A stretch of 64,000 bases of DNA from Dyadobacter pollutisoli (GCF_026625565.1 NZ_CP112998.1:1552501-1616500); one strand, 5' to 3'; counted from the first letter of the stretch, positions 33,558 to 43,591 are shown. Notes: a model not told the origin generated them from the sequence alone. A program made the numbers and translations.

Positions 33558-35734
33558 GCGAATTTGTACAATTTTTGAGATTACTGCAACGCAATAAAAT
33601 AACACTGATCCTGGTTCCCTTGATCACCGTCATTATTTGCTATTTCCTGGTCAGAAGGTTGCCGGATACGTTCGTTTCACGCGCCCGTATTGCGACCGGT
33701 CTTGTGGATAAGACCGACCAAGTTATTACAAGAGCCAAGGAAGAGCAAGACCAACAAATTTCGCGCAAGTTTGAAAGTCTTATTCAAACATTGCGACTGA
33801 AAAGGACACTGGATCAAGTATCTTACCGATTGCTGCTCAACGATCTGAAAGGATTAAAGGACTCGACCTGGCGGGAACCGGTCAGTGCGCTGGAAACGAT
33901 GAGCAAGGCTGATAAAGTCAAAGCCATCAGTCTCATTACTGAGAAGTATAACAACCGCGAAGAGCTTTTCCTGTGGAAACCTTATGAGGAACATCTCAAT
34001 AAGATCATCGTCGATATGAAATACGACGCCAACGCTCTGCGGGACAAACTGATCATTTACAGGACGGGCGCCAGTGATTACATCGACATTGAATACGAAG
34101 CGGAAAATCCGAAGCTTTCAGCCTATGTGATCAACACTTTGAGCCAGGAGTTTATTTCTGACAATTCGTCCAGGGTGGTTGGTAACAATAAAAGGACCAT
34201 TGATTTCCTTCAGAACTTTATGCTGCAAAAACAGGCAGAGCTTAATGCGCGAATGAACACGTTGAGAAACTTCAAGATCCAGAACCGGGTGTTGAACCTC
34301 AACGAACAGGCGAAAAGTATTTATGGACAAATGGCCGACTACGAAACCCGAAGAGAAGTTGCGCAGAAGGATATCATTGCCCTAGGAGCGGCGATCCGTA
34401 ACATTGACCACAAATTTGATCCTACAGAAAGAAAATATTTCGAAAGCGCCCTTACGGGTATCAACCAAAAAATCATTGCGACAAAGGGAAATCTCAGGGC
34501 ATTGAATGAACGTTATGTGCTCAATAATTTTGATCCGCGCCTAAAATTCAGCCTGGATTCGCTTCGGAGCAAGCTTGCAGGCGAGATTGACGAGGCATCG
34601 GATAAATACGCTTATAATCCAATGGCGCTTAAACAGGATCTGGTAACCCAGAAACTGACCATGGAAATTTCTTTGGAACTGGCCAAAAACAGTGTGGCCT
34701 CCATTCAGGGGGAACTGGACCGTTTGAACAAGAAATTTGACGGGCTGGTACCCAATGAGGCGAAAATTCAGGAGTACGAAACTTCGATCGACATTGCTAG
34801 TAAAGAATATATCGAATCACTGCAGCGGTACAATGAGGCGAGTTTGGAATTTAGTTTTCCAGTTTATCTGCGGTTGATCGAACGCGCAATGCCGGGAGAG
34901 GTGCAGGCGTCGAAAAAAATGGTGCTCGTGATCCTTTCCGGTGTGATCAGTTTGGCTTTCTGTGTATTTGTCTTCTTTATTTTATTTTATCTCGACAAAT
35001 CCATTCGTTATCCTTTGCAGCTTGCCAATGCCACCGAGCGGCCGGTATTGGGCTATCTGAATGCTTTGGACAAAGGTTCCAGTCTAAGCCTTTCTGGTAT
35101 GAATGCTTCGGACGATAAGGCCATCAGGCTCTACAAAAACCTGGTGCGTTCGATTCGCTATGAGCTGGATAATGAGCTGGATGATCCGAAAGTAATCGCG
35201 GTGACCAGTCTGTCGCACGGGGTGGGCAAAACCTCTTTTGTGATCGCATTAGCCTGGGCGTTTTCAAAAATCAATAAAACAGTACTGCTCATTGACGGTA
35301 ATTTTGGACAGCCTGATATTTCCAAGCTCAACCCCGACACAAGCATGATTGAAGGCTTTATCAAAAGTGATACAATTATCGAAGCCAGTCCAGGACAGAT
35401 ACGTATCCTGGGCAACAAAGGAGGTGATGTCTCCCTGCTGGAATTCGCCAGCGAGAAAGGGATCAGCGAACGTCTTCGAGCTTTGAAGGCGCAGTTCGAT
35501 ATCATACTGATAGAAGCCGATTCGCTGACGGCGATGAACAAGGCAAAGGAATGGGTGACATTCTCTGACAGGGTTGTTGCCGTTTTTGCAGCAGGTCGTT
35601 CTATTTCAGAAGAAGATGAATCCAAGATACAATACCTTAACAATCTGGAAGACAAGTTCTCAGGTTGGGTACTTACCAATACGGAAGATATTCCAGAGCA
35701 GGCAGGTAAGATAGGCAAACCCGTGGAAGCATGA
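33554..35734 (+). CDS. Wzc-like polysaccharide co-polymerase with eroded kinase domain
   Basis: 726 residues. An N-terminal membrane helix (ITLILVPLITVIICYFLV) and Wzz-type domain are followed by a long periplasmic coiled coil, a second helix near 455-480 (LVILSGVISLAFCVFVFFILFYL) and a cytoplasmic ATPase domain. The P-loop is SHGVGKTS near 553-560. The Walker A' motif reads LLIDGNFGQP rather than LLIDADLRRP, and the Walker B position has IILIEAD instead of a DxxD-P motif. The usual C-terminal tyrosine cluster is missing. It likely controls chain length and export, with doubtful tyrosine kinase activity. Confidence 0.88.
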   Translation: MSEFVQFLRLLQRNKITLILVPLITVIICYFLVRRLPDTFVSRARIATGLVDKTDQVITRAKEEQDQQISRKFESLIQTLRLKRTLDQVSYRLLLNDLKGLKDSTWREPVSALETMSKADKVKAISLITEKYNNREELFLWKPYEEHLNKIIVDMKYDANALRDKLIIYRTGASDYIDIEYEAENPKLSAYVINTLSQEFISDNSSRVVGNNKRTIDFLQNFMLQKQAELNARMNTLRNFKIQNRVLNLNEQAKSIYGQMADYETRREVAQKDIIALGAAIRNIDHKFDPTERKYFESALTGINQKIIATKGNLRALNERYVLNNFDPRLKFSLDSLRSKLAGEIDEASDKYAYNPMALKQDLVTQKLTMEISLELAKNSVASIQGELDRLNKKFDGLVPNEAKIQEYETSIDIASKEYIESLQRYNEASLEFSFPVYLRLIERAMPGEVQASKKMVLVILSGVISLAFCVFVFFILFYLDKSIRYPLQLANATERPVLGYLNALDKGSSLSLSGMNASDDKAIRLYKNLVRSIRYELDNELDDPKVIAVTSLSHGVGKTSFVIALAWAFSKINKTVLLIDGNFGQPDISKLNPDTSMIEGFIKSDTIIEASPGQIRILGNKGGDVSLLEFASEKGISERLRALKAQFDIILIEADSLTAMNKAKEWVTFSDRVVAVFAAGRSISEEDESKIQYLNNLEDKFSGWVLTNTEDIPEQAGKIGKPVEA

Positions 35735-36912
35735 AAATCGTAGAAGGAATCTGGTTGCTTATTCAGTTTTTGATCTGGTTTAACCTGGTCTTTCCTGTAA
35801 TCTTGTTGCTCATTTATAGCATAAGAGGAGGGGAGAAGCAGCAGCCAGGTAAGAACAACGTGACAGATCTGCCGGACTACGGAATCATTGTCACAGCATA
35901 CGAGTATACCCAGCAGCTACCTGCGGTGGTAGCTTCACTGCTGGAACTGAACTACGAGCAGTATCATATTTATGTAGTGGCTGATAAATGTGACATTAGT
36001 GATCTTCATTTTCCAGTCGATAAAGTGTTGCTGCTAAGACCTGAACAGGTTCTGGGTAGTAACACCCGCTCACATTTTTATGCGATCAAACATTTTATCA
36101 GGCCACATTCGCACCTGACTATTATTGATAGTGACAACTTAACGGATCCGCAGTACCTCAATGAGTTGAATACCTATTTTAGTGCTGGTTTTCAGGCGGT
36201 TCAAGGGGTCAGGGAGGCTAAAAACCTGGATAGTACCTATGCTTGTCTGGATGCAGGCAGAGACATTTATTATCATTTCTATGATGGTAAGATTCTCTTT
36301 GGCGCCGGATCATCAGCCACGCTGGCAGGGTCGGGTATGGCGTTTAGCACAGCTCTTTACAAGGAGTGTCTGGGACATCTGGACGTAACTGGCGCGGGGT
36401 TTGACAAAGTGCTGCAGGAAGGGATTGTCACTAGAAAGTACCGTATTGCATTCACCGGAAAAGCCATAGTTTATGACGAAAAGACGACTGGATCTGATCA
36501 ACTCGTCAAGCAGCGGGCGCGTTGGATCAATACCTGGTTCAAATATTTCGCCTTGGGTTTCAAGATTTTTTTCAGTGGGCTGGCCAATTTAAACTGGAAT
36601 CAGGTGCTTTTTGGATTGGTCCTGCTCAGACCACCGCTTTTCATTTTTCTGATTTTGTCGGTATTCTTCATGCTGATCAACCTGTTTATTTCCATTCCGG
36701 TTGTAATAGCCTGGTTTGTAGGCTTATGCGTCTTTGTAACAGGTTTTTATATATCACTAAGGAGGTCGCATACCGACCCGAGGATTTATCAGTCGCTGGT
36801 CAACATTCCAAAGTTTATTGCTTTTCAACTTTTGGCGCTGCTCAATGCGCGGAAGGCAAACCAGATTTCAGTGGCAACAAGAAGTGGACAAACAGACCAT
36901 AAACAGTTATAG
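35731..36912 (+). CDS. Processive-type GT2 glycosyltransferase, membrane-bound
   Basis: A 393-residue family 2 glycosyltransferase with one membrane helix at the N-terminus and two to three at about 285-350. The catalytic pattern of processive enzymes is present: a metal-binding DSDN near residue 132, a GSGMAFS acceptor loop, and a QRARW motif near 260, the QxxRW of cellulose and hyaluronan synthases. It would move sugars from nucleotide donors to lipid or growing chains on the inner face of the membrane. It overlaps the Wzc-like gene by four bases (ATGA). Confidence 0.9.
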   Translation: MKIVEGIWLLIQFLIWFNLVFPVILLLIYSIRGGEKQQPGKNNVTDLPDYGIIVTAYEYTQQLPAVVASLLELNYEQYHIYVVADKCDISDLHFPVDKVLLLRPEQVLGSNTRSHFYAIKHFIRPHSHLTIIDSDNLTDPQYLNELNTYFSAGFQAVQGVREAKNLDSTYACLDAGRDIYYHFYDGKILFGAGSSATLAGSGMAFSTALYKECLGHLDVTGAGFDKVLQEGIVTRKYRIAFTGKAIVYDEKTTGSDQLVKQRARWINTWFKYFALGFKIFFSGLANLNWNQVLFGLVLLRPPLFIFLILSVFFMLINLFISIPVVIAWFVGLCVFVTGFYISLRRSHTDPRIYQSLVNIPKFIAFQLLALLNARKANQISVATRSGQTDHKQL

Positions 36913-36923
36913 CCTTCTGTGAT

Positions 36924-37070
36924 ATGAAAATTTACCCAGCAAAAACGGAAAAGAAAAAGAAGATGACTTTCGATCATCTGACGCCATTGCAAAAGAAGAC
37001 ACGTCAGGTGGCCCTGTTGCTGGCACTGGTCAGTGCATTCATTTTTTTCTTTAAAATTCTATTTTTTTAA
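36924..37070 (+). CDS. 48-residue single-pass membrane microprotein
   Basis: An ATG-started frame of 48 codons fills the gap between the GT2 gene (11 bases upstream) and the polymerase gene, whose GTG start follows the stop codon without a spare base. The product has a strongly basic N-terminal half (KTEKKKKMTF, LQKKTRQ) and one hydrophobic helix (VALLLALVSAFIFFF) at the C-terminus. The tight packing supports translation. It may be a small subunit or stabiliser of the polymerase or co-polymerase; I recognise no family. Confidence 0.65.
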   Translation: MKIYPAKTEKKKKMTFDHLTPLQKKTRQVALLLALVSAFIFFFKILFF

Positions 37071-38597
37071 GTGGAGAAAGATTTACAACTTTTTGTTCCC
37101 GGCGAAAACAGTTCCCGATCTGGTTTTAAAAACTGGCTCAGACAGCTCTTTTGGGTTGATAAGCTCAGCAATGTTACGGGGCTTGTCATCCTGCTTTTGA
37201 TTTCGGCAGGATTGGGGGCACTCATCGCCTACAAGGGGATTTTTGCGGTTGCAATCATTCTGATACTTATGATCGTTCCAATCGTGGTGTATTCAATTGT
37301 GGTTTTCCCGCAATTTGGAATGGTCGTTCTGCTGGTGCTGGCGTATCTGCTCTTCTTTATTATGAAGATAGGGATCGATTTTCCCATGGGGACGCTCATG
37401 GACGGCATTCAGGGTTTACTGATCCTGGGCTTTTTTATTCATCAAAAACGCAATCCAAACTGGAAAATTTTCAGTGGACCGATTAGCACGATGATCCTGA
37501 TCTGGATTGTTTATAATTTTGTAGAGGTGGCCAATCCGGTCACCGAGTCCCGGCTGGCCTGGGTTTATACGATACGGTCAGTGGCCATAGTGATGCTCAC
37601 GTACTTCGTTTTCATGTACCAGATCAAAACGGTCAAACAGATCCGATTTTTGTTGAAAATGTGGATTGTTTTAGCTGTTTTTGCGGCTCTATATGCATTC
37701 AAGCAAGAGTTTATAGGGTTTTCCGCCGCGGAGGAAGAGTGGCTGTATTCAGATCCTAATATTCAGAACCTGCTCTTTATCGCAGGACATTGGAGAAAAT
37801 TTTCCATATTCTCGGATCCGGTCGCTTTTTCATACAACATGGTGGTGAGCAGTGTTTTATGCATCGCCTTGATTACTTTCGTTAAACAGATCTGGAAAAA
37901 GATATTGCTGGCCCTTTTTGTGGTCTTATTCTTTACTGCAATGCTATTTTCAGGCACCAGGGGTGCGTATGTGCTCCTTCCTGCTGCAATGGTTTTGTTT
38001 GTCATTCTTCGGTTCAACCGTCAGGTACTGATCGGTACGGCCATTGCCGGGGTTGGAATACTCTTTCTGATTTTGGTACCTACCTCCAACTCCAATATTG
38101 TACGCTTTCAGACGGCCTTCAAACCCAACGAGGACATCTCATTTCAGGCCAGAAAAAATAACCAAAAACGCATTCAACCCTATATACTGTCACATCCAAT
38201 GGGTGGAGGGCTCGGCGCGACGGGTGCCTGGGGGCAGCGCTTTGCTCCGAATTCTTACCTGGCCAATTTTCCTCCTGATAGTGGCTATGTCAGGGTAGCA
38301 GTGGAGCTGGGCTGGATTGGCCTGGGTATATTTTGTTTTCTGATGTTTTTCATTTTGCGGGAAGGGATCAATAACTACTTTACCATTCGCGACAAGGAAC
38401 TAAAGACCTACTGTATGGCCATGCTTCTGATTGTATTCGCTTATAACATCGGTAATTACCCACAAGAAGCTTTGGTGCAGTTTCCTTCCAATATTTACTT
38501 TTATCTGGTCGTTGCCATCATCAATGTCACCAAAATTATTGATGACAAGCAAGAGGAGAAGCCGACCAGGCTGGCGGCCACTGCACAATATCCGTAA
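37071..38597 (+). CDS. Wzy-like polysaccharide polymerase / O-antigen ligase family protein
   Basis: A 508-residue integral membrane protein with about 11-12 hydrophobic helices. The Wzy/WaaL (O-antigen ligase) signature is visible in FSGTRGAYVLLPAAMVLF near residues 290-307 and the large periplasmic loop after it, which contains LSHPMGGGLGATG and NFPPDSGYVRVAVELGWIG, as in this family. It would join repeat units carried on undecaprenyl pyrophosphate. The start is GTG, immediately after the microprotein stop codon. The protein has a cytoplasmic N-terminal tail of about 35 residues. Confidence 0.88.
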   Translation: MEKDLQLFVPGENSSRSGFKNWLRQLFWVDKLSNVTGLVILLLISAGLGALIAYKGIFAVAIILILMIVPIVVYSIVVFPQFGMVVLLVLAYLLFFIMKIGIDFPMGTLMDGIQGLLILGFFIHQKRNPNWKIFSGPISTMILIWIVYNFVEVANPVTESRLAWVYTIRSVAIVMLTYFVFMYQIKTVKQIRFLLKMWIVLAVFAALYAFKQEFIGFSAAEEEWLYSDPNIQNLLFIAGHWRKFSIFSDPVAFSYNMVVSSVLCIALITFVKQIWKKILLALFVVLFFTAMLFSGTRGAYVLLPAAMVLFVILRFNRQVLIGTAIAGVGILFLILVPTSNSNIVRFQTAFKPNEDISFQARKNNQKRIQPYILSHPMGGGLGATGAWGQRFAPNSYLANFPPDSGYVRVAVELGWIGLGIFCFLMFFILREGINNYFTIRDKELKTYCMAMLLIVFAYNIGNYPQEALVQFPSNIYFYLVVAIINVTKIIDDKQEEKPTRLAATAQYP

Positions 38598-38776
38598 TTT
38601 TTTATCGGACTTGAAAGCTTGGCGGCCTTATAAAGTGATGACTTAGTAGCTTTAAATTGATGAGGCCAAGTAATATTATGTATACAAATAATACTAAATT
38701 ATGCCCACGTTAAGTCATATAAATGCAGATACCCTGCATAAAAAATGACGAGAATTACAAATTAATAGATCAGTTT

Positions 38777-39628
38777 ATGAGAATTGCCCATCTTATTTTG
38801 GCTCATTCCCAACCCAGGCAACTGGCAAGACTGATCAAGGCGCTGGAACATCCCGATGCGTATTGTTTTTTGCACATTGACCGGAAAGAGGTATTGAGTG
38901 ATTTTCAGTTTCTTGCTTCCAAACAACGGGTATTTTTTGTCAAGGAGCGTGTAAAAGTGGGCTGGGGTGCATACAGTATTGTTCAAGCAATGGTCAACGG
39001 TTTTCAGGCTATTTCAGATTCCGGCTTGGAAGTTGATTATATCAATCTGTTGAGCGGTTCTGATTACCCACTGAAAAATCCGGATGAAATTCACGTTTTT
39101 TTTCAGGAGCATAAAGGACAAAACTTTATGGAATATCAGCTTGTCATGGAGGAATGGACGGAAGCTATTACCAGGCTAACCGAGTATCATTTGACGGATT
39201 ATTCATTTCCAGGAAAGTATTTTGTGCAGAAATGGATGAACCGGTTACTGCCGTCTCGGCAAATGCCCGAGCATCCGGTACCCGTCGGGCGGTCGCAATG
39301 GATGAGTATCACACTGGATGCTGCCAGGTACATAATAGAATATCTACGGTCGCATCCCGGTCTCGTATCTTTCTTCCGGCATACATGGGCGCCTGATGAA
39401 ATAATCTTTCAAACGATTCTGTATAACTCGGGTTTTCGGGACAAAATGGTAAATTACAACCTAAGGTATATTGATTGGCAGAACGGGAAAGCGAGCCCTG
39501 AAATATTAAAAGAAAGCGATCTGGAAAAACTGTTGAATTCCGGCGCTCTTTTTGCGAGAAAATTTGACATGTTAAACCATCCCGGGATACTTGATCAACT
39601 TGACAAAAAAATACTCAGCCACACTTAG
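38777..39628 (+). CDS. GT14-like branching glycosyltransferase
   Basis: 283 residues from the start at 38777 (MRIAHLILAHSQPRQLARL). The N-terminus and the segments YCFLHIDRK, VGWGAYSIVQAM, YINLLSGSDYPLKN and WAPDEIIFQTIL match the core-2/I-branching beta-1,6-N-acetylglucosaminyltransferase family (GT14), which in bacteria often adds side-chain sugars to exopolysaccharide. It is soluble or peripherally membrane-bound. The start at 38723 would add 18 unlike residues. The 179 bases before the gene separate it from the polymerase gene, so it may have its own promoter. Confidence 0.88.
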   Translation: MRIAHLILAHSQPRQLARLIKALEHPDAYCFLHIDRKEVLSDFQFLASKQRVFFVKERVKVGWGAYSIVQAMVNGFQAISDSGLEVDYINLLSGSDYPLKNPDEIHVFFQEHKGQNFMEYQLVMEEWTEAITRLTEYHLTDYSFPGKYFVQKWMNRLLPSRQMPEHPVPVGRSQWMSITLDAARYIIEYLRSHPGLVSFFRHTWAPDEIIFQTILYNSGFRDKMVNYNLRYIDWQNGKASPEILKESDLEKLLNSGALFARKFDMLNHPGILDQLDKKILSHT

Positions 39629-39696
39629 TTTAAAGGCTTGGTTGTCTTTTTCAAAACGGATGCAGAATTCTTTTTTTACTTATCGGTGAATTATTT

Positions 39697-40887
39697 ATGG
39701 ACATTGTTATTACCGGACAACAGGCTTGGGATGTGGAAATTGGTAGTAATTGCAAGAATATCGCGTTGGAATTCTGCAAAAAGCATCGGGTACTGTATGT
39801 GAATTCGCCTCTTGACCGGATCAGCCAGCTAAAAAACGGTAGTGACCCCAAAGTGGCCAAACGCCGTGATGTGATCAAAAAAAAACGGGATGGACTTGAA
39901 AAAATACAGGAAAACCTCTGGGTATTATATCCCGACGAATTAATAGAATCCATCAACTGGCTTTCCTCTCAGAGGATCTTCACTTATCTCAATAAAAGAA
40001 ACAACAGGATCTTTGCCGGCAGCATCGCCAGGGCAGTATCGAAGCTAGGTTTTGTGGATTATATCCATTTCAATGATAATGATATGTTCCGGAGCTTTTA
40101 TCTAAAAGATATGCTGAAACCGAAGCTGTCGATTTACTATTCCAGGGATTTTATGCTCGCCGTGGATTACTGGAAAAAACATGGGGCTGCTATTGAGCCC
40201 GCACTGATCGCCAAAAGTGATCTTTGCGTTGCCAATTCAACTTATCTGGCAGACTATTGCAGAAGGTACAACCCGAATGCCTATTATGTAGGGCAAGGCT
40301 GTGATTTGGAGATCTTTATGGAAGGCATCAATGCGGCTGAGCCTGACGACATGCGGGCGAGCTCGCGTCCGCGCATTGGTTACGTGGGTGCATTGCAGAG
40401 CATTCGTCTCAACATGGACTTGTTGCAATACATTGCCGAAAAGCGCCCCGACTGGAACCTGGTGCTGGTGGGGCCCGAGGATAACGAATTTCGGGAAAGT
40501 GGCTTACACGCCTTGCCTAATGTAATATTTACCGGCTCAAGGGACATCAAAGACCTGCCCGCCTATATCAATTCCTTCGATGTGTGCCTGAACCCTCAGC
40601 TGCTTAACGAAGTAACGATTGGGAATTATCCCAGAAAAATTGACGAATATCTCGCCGTAGGAAAACCCGTAGTTGCGACGCGGACAGATGCGATGAGTGT
40701 TTTTTCTGAGCACGTTTACCTGGGTCAGACCAAGGAGGACTATATTTCACTCATTGAGCTGGCGCTTTTCGAAAATTCAGAATCCAGGATTGCAGCGCGG
40801 AGGACATTTGCGAGCTCTCATAGCTGGGAAAACAGCGTAAGCGAAATTTACAAAGCTGTCGACCAGGTTGGTAGTCCTAAACGCTGA
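39697..40887 (+). CDS. GT-B glycosyltransferase, GT4-like
   Basis: A 396-residue glycosyltransferase with two Rossmann-like domains. The C-terminal nucleotide-sugar domain shows RIGYVGALQSIRLNMDLL, WNLVLVGPEDNEF, NVIFTGSRDIKDLPAYI and the YPRKIDEYLAVGKPVVAT segment, in which the glutamate contacts the donor. The N-terminal acceptor domain includes YIHFNDNDMF and YYSRDFM. Proteins of this kind add internal sugars in exopolysaccharide repeat units. The gene ends 13 bases before the convergent hybrid kinase gene. Confidence 0.88.
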   Translation: MDIVITGQQAWDVEIGSNCKNIALEFCKKHRVLYVNSPLDRISQLKNGSDPKVAKRRDVIKKKRDGLEKIQENLWVLYPDELIESINWLSSQRIFTYLNKRNNRIFAGSIARAVSKLGFVDYIHFNDNDMFRSFYLKDMLKPKLSIYYSRDFMLAVDYWKKHGAAIEPALIAKSDLCVANSTYLADYCRRYNPNAYYVGQGCDLEIFMEGINAAEPDDMRASSRPRIGYVGALQSIRLNMDLLQYIAEKRPDWNLVLVGPEDNEFRESGLHALPNVIFTGSRDIKDLPAYINSFDVCLNPQLLNEVTIGNYPRKIDEYLAVGKPVVATRTDAMSVFSEHVYLGQTKEDYISLIELALFENSESRIAARRTFASSHSWENSVSEIYKAVDQVGSPKR

Positions 40888-40900
40888 GAATCGATAAGTA

Positions 40901-43522
40901 TTAAAGCAATTTCAGTTGAACCAATCCTGACTCGGATTCTGCTTTAAGCTGCACCAGTTTTTGGCTCAGTTCCGCATTCCAGTTTCCCTGTTTGAGAATT
41001 GCTTCCAGGTCTTTGTACTGATTGGCCGTAGCCAGCATTCCCACAGAAAATAACGAAGATCTGAACTTGTGAATTGTTTGGCGCAGTCTATCCATATCTC
41101 CCGATGCGGATGCTTCCTCAATAGTCCGTAACTGGATTTGGCTATCTTTTTCAAACATCGCGATCAGCTCATCACGAAGCTCCTGGTCGCCGCCCGTGAT
41201 TTCAGAGAGATAGTCAAGATTTAAAATATTATCGGACATGTTATTTGGTGGTTGAGAATTGAGATCTTTTGTTTGTGGTGTTGGTGATGGAGGGGCTTCG
41301 ATATTGTCTTTATTGCCCAAATGTGCGATCGTATATAACAATTCACTTTCCTTAAAGGGTTTTGAAATATAGCTGTTAGCTCCGATGCTGAGGCACTCTT
41401 CTTTCTCGCCGACCATTGCGTGGGCAGTCATCGTAATAATCGGGATGGTTTTTGAAATGGACCTGCGGATTTCCTTAATGGCCGTATAGCCGTCCATAAT
41501 TGGCATCTGGATATCCATCAGAACCATATCAAATTCTTCCGAATTCAATTTATCAAGTGCTTCCTGGCCGTTATTGACGATGGTCAGGGGTATTTTTATT
41601 CTTTCAAAAATGGCTTGTAATAGCTTCTGATTAAGGGTGTTATCTTCGGCAGCAAGCACACGCAGCTTACTGATTGCCGCACTTGTATCAATGTCCACCT
41701 CGATGTCCTCCAAAGGTGCAGCGTCCTTCATTACCTTGAACGGGAAGTCCATGGTGAAGACGCTTCCTTTTCCCACCTCGCTTTGCAGTTTTAAAGTGCC
41801 ATCAAAAAGTTGGACTAATGATTTTACAATGCTCAGTCCTAAGCCTGTACCGCCAAAAACCCTGGTCGTACTCTCAGTGGCCTGTACAAACCTGTTAAAA
41901 ACGTCATGAAGCTTATCCTTGGCAATGCCGATTCCAGTATCAATGACCTCTATCCGGATTGTCTGTGTAGTATTCACGATTTCGCTAATCGGGTTCACCG
42001 TCAGGCTTACCCTTCCTTTTTCTGTAAATTTGACGGCATTACCGCACACATTCAGCAAAATCTGGGTGAGCCGCAATTTGTCGGCTTCAACGAACTCGGG
42101 TAGCCCATCGGCCATGACAGCCTGGAAAGTAATCCCTTTTTCAACGGCTTTTTGATTGACGATCACAGAAACGGATTCGACGACTTCTTTGAGTGAAATA
42201 GCTGTTTTTTCAAGGTGTACCTGTCCGGCTTCGATTTTGGAGAAGTCCAGAATATCGTTGATCAATTCCAGTAGATTTTTGCCTGCGTATTGAATGTAGC
42301 CTACGTACTCAACGCTTTTGGGCTCAGTCACCTCGCCGATCAGCAAGTTGGTAAAGCCAATGATCGCATTCAGCGGCGTTCGGATCTCATGACTTACATT
42401 AGATAGAAAAATGTCTTTGACCCTAACTGATTTTTCAGCAAGCACGCGGGCCTTTTCCAGCGTTGCCTCATAGTTAGCACGTTCTGTAATGTCCCTGAAA
42501 ACAGTAATAGCGCTGGTGATTTCACCTTCCAGCCCGATCACTGGCTGTACGTTGGTTTCCAAATGATAAATTTTATCATTCCTGACCAGATCAATTTTAT
42601 TGCCGATCAACTTCTCGCCGTGTAATCCCCGCGCCACCGGAAGTGTGTCGGGTGTAAAGCGCACGTGGTAACGGGTTGGGTCCAGCAGTTTGATCTGGTT
42701 GAGCTCATCAGCCAGGGTGATGAGCCGACCGGTTTTCAAACCTAAAATGTCCCGTCCTGATTGATTCAGAAACACAATTTCACTTTGCTTATTGATCACC
42801 ATTACCCCGTCTGGGATAGCTTCCAGGTACTGGCTGACCAGCCTCTCTTTTTCATTGATTTCTTTTTGCAACAGGACTTGTTTGCGTTTGTCAAGATTCA
42901 TGAAAATAATGGAAAGTATCGTCAACAAAAACCCTACGACACCTGTTACGATGATGAAAAGCACTGAATTTTCCTGTGTCCGTGCTACCAGCATGCGCCG
43001 CTGGTTTAGATTGTGATTTTCATAGTCTTCAATTTCATTGATCTTTCGTGTCAATGTACTGTTAAGCTGGATTCCCTCTCCTTCCTGGATTTTACTAAAG
43101 GCTCTTTCTTGTCCGTCGGTCCGGTACAGCGTGATAAGTCCCTGGGAATAACCGACAATGCTGCTGGATATCGAAAGCAGGTCCTTTACCCTTTTAGTCT
43201 GAATTGAATCGTCTTTAACCAGATTGAATAAAGTATCGGTAATGCCGATGAGCTGAATCTTTTTATTATAGTTGTCAGTCAGAAGAGCGCGGTTCTCGGT
43301 AATGAGGTATCCCCGCATATTCGACTGAAAATCCTTAGTAACCAGGCCGAAATTGGCGGTTTGGTTCAAAACGCCAATGGTCCGGGTGAGCCTTTCATTG
43401 TTGAGAGAGAGGTCCCGCACGTTCTTATAGGTGAAGTACTGCGAGCCAAAAATCAACGCGAGGCCAAGGTATATGCTCGCATAATACCATCTGAATGAAT
43501 CTTTTGTCAAACTGGTCGGCAT
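40901..43522 (-). CDS. CHASE3-PAS hybrid histidine kinase with receiver and HPt
   Basis: 873 residues. Two membrane helices (about 13-31 and 187-208) flank a CHASE3 periplasmic sensor (including KDFQSNMRGYLITE). A PAS domain (YLEAIPDGVMVINKQSEIVFLN) lies near 230-345, then HisKA with SHEIRTPLNAIIGF, HATPase with NVCGNAVKF and GIGIAKDKL, a receiver with AAEDN, LMDIQMP and ISKPF, and a C-terminal HPt with the histidine in IHKFRSS. It thus carries a full phosphorelay in one chain and could pass phosphate to the single-domain receivers. It is transcribed leftwards inside the exopolysaccharide locus. Confidence 0.94.
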   Translation of the reverse strand: MPTSLTKDSFRWYYASIYLGLALIFGSQYFTYKNVRDLSLNNERLTRTIGVLNQTANFGLVTKDFQSNMRGYLITENRALLTDNYNKKIQLIGITDTLFNLVKDDSIQTKRVKDLLSISSSIVGYSQGLITLYRTDGQERAFSKIQEGEGIQLNSTLTRKINEIEDYENHNLNQRRMLVARTQENSVLFIIVTGVVGFLLTILSIIFMNLDKRKQVLLQKEINEKERLVSQYLEAIPDGVMVINKQSEIVFLNQSGRDILGLKTGRLITLADELNQIKLLDPTRYHVRFTPDTLPVARGLHGEKLIGNKIDLVRNDKIYHLETNVQPVIGLEGEITSAITVFRDITERANYEATLEKARVLAEKSVRVKDIFLSNVSHEIRTPLNAIIGFTNLLIGEVTEPKSVEYVGYIQYAGKNLLELINDILDFSKIEAGQVHLEKTAISLKEVVESVSVIVNQKAVEKGITFQAVMADGLPEFVEADKLRLTQILLNVCGNAVKFTEKGRVSLTVNPISEIVNTTQTIRIEVIDTGIGIAKDKLHDVFNRFVQATESTTRVFGGTGLGLSIVKSLVQLFDGTLKLQSEVGKGSVFTMDFPFKVMKDAAPLEDIEVDIDTSAAISKLRVLAAEDNTLNQKLLQAIFERIKIPLTIVNNGQEALDKLNSEEFDMVLMDIQMPIMDGYTAIKEIRRSISKTIPIITMTAHAMVGEKEECLSIGANSYISKPFKESELLYTIAHLGNKDNIEAPPSPTPQTKDLNSQPPNNMSDNILNLDYLSEITGGDQELRDELIAMFEKDSQIQLRTIEEASASGDMDRLRQTIHKFRSSLFSVGMLATANQYKDLEAILKQGNWNAELSQKLVQLKAESESGLVQLKLL

Positions 43523-43591
43523 AGACTTGAATTAAGGGGCTCTCGGTATTAGCTGATTGGTATCCAGATCCTAAAAGCCGTAACCAGGGTT

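Noticed and set aside
35158..35718. A 186-codon minus-strand frame inside the Wzc-like gene
   Set aside because: Serine-rich shadow of the ATPase domain; the sense frame has the P-loop and matches a known family.
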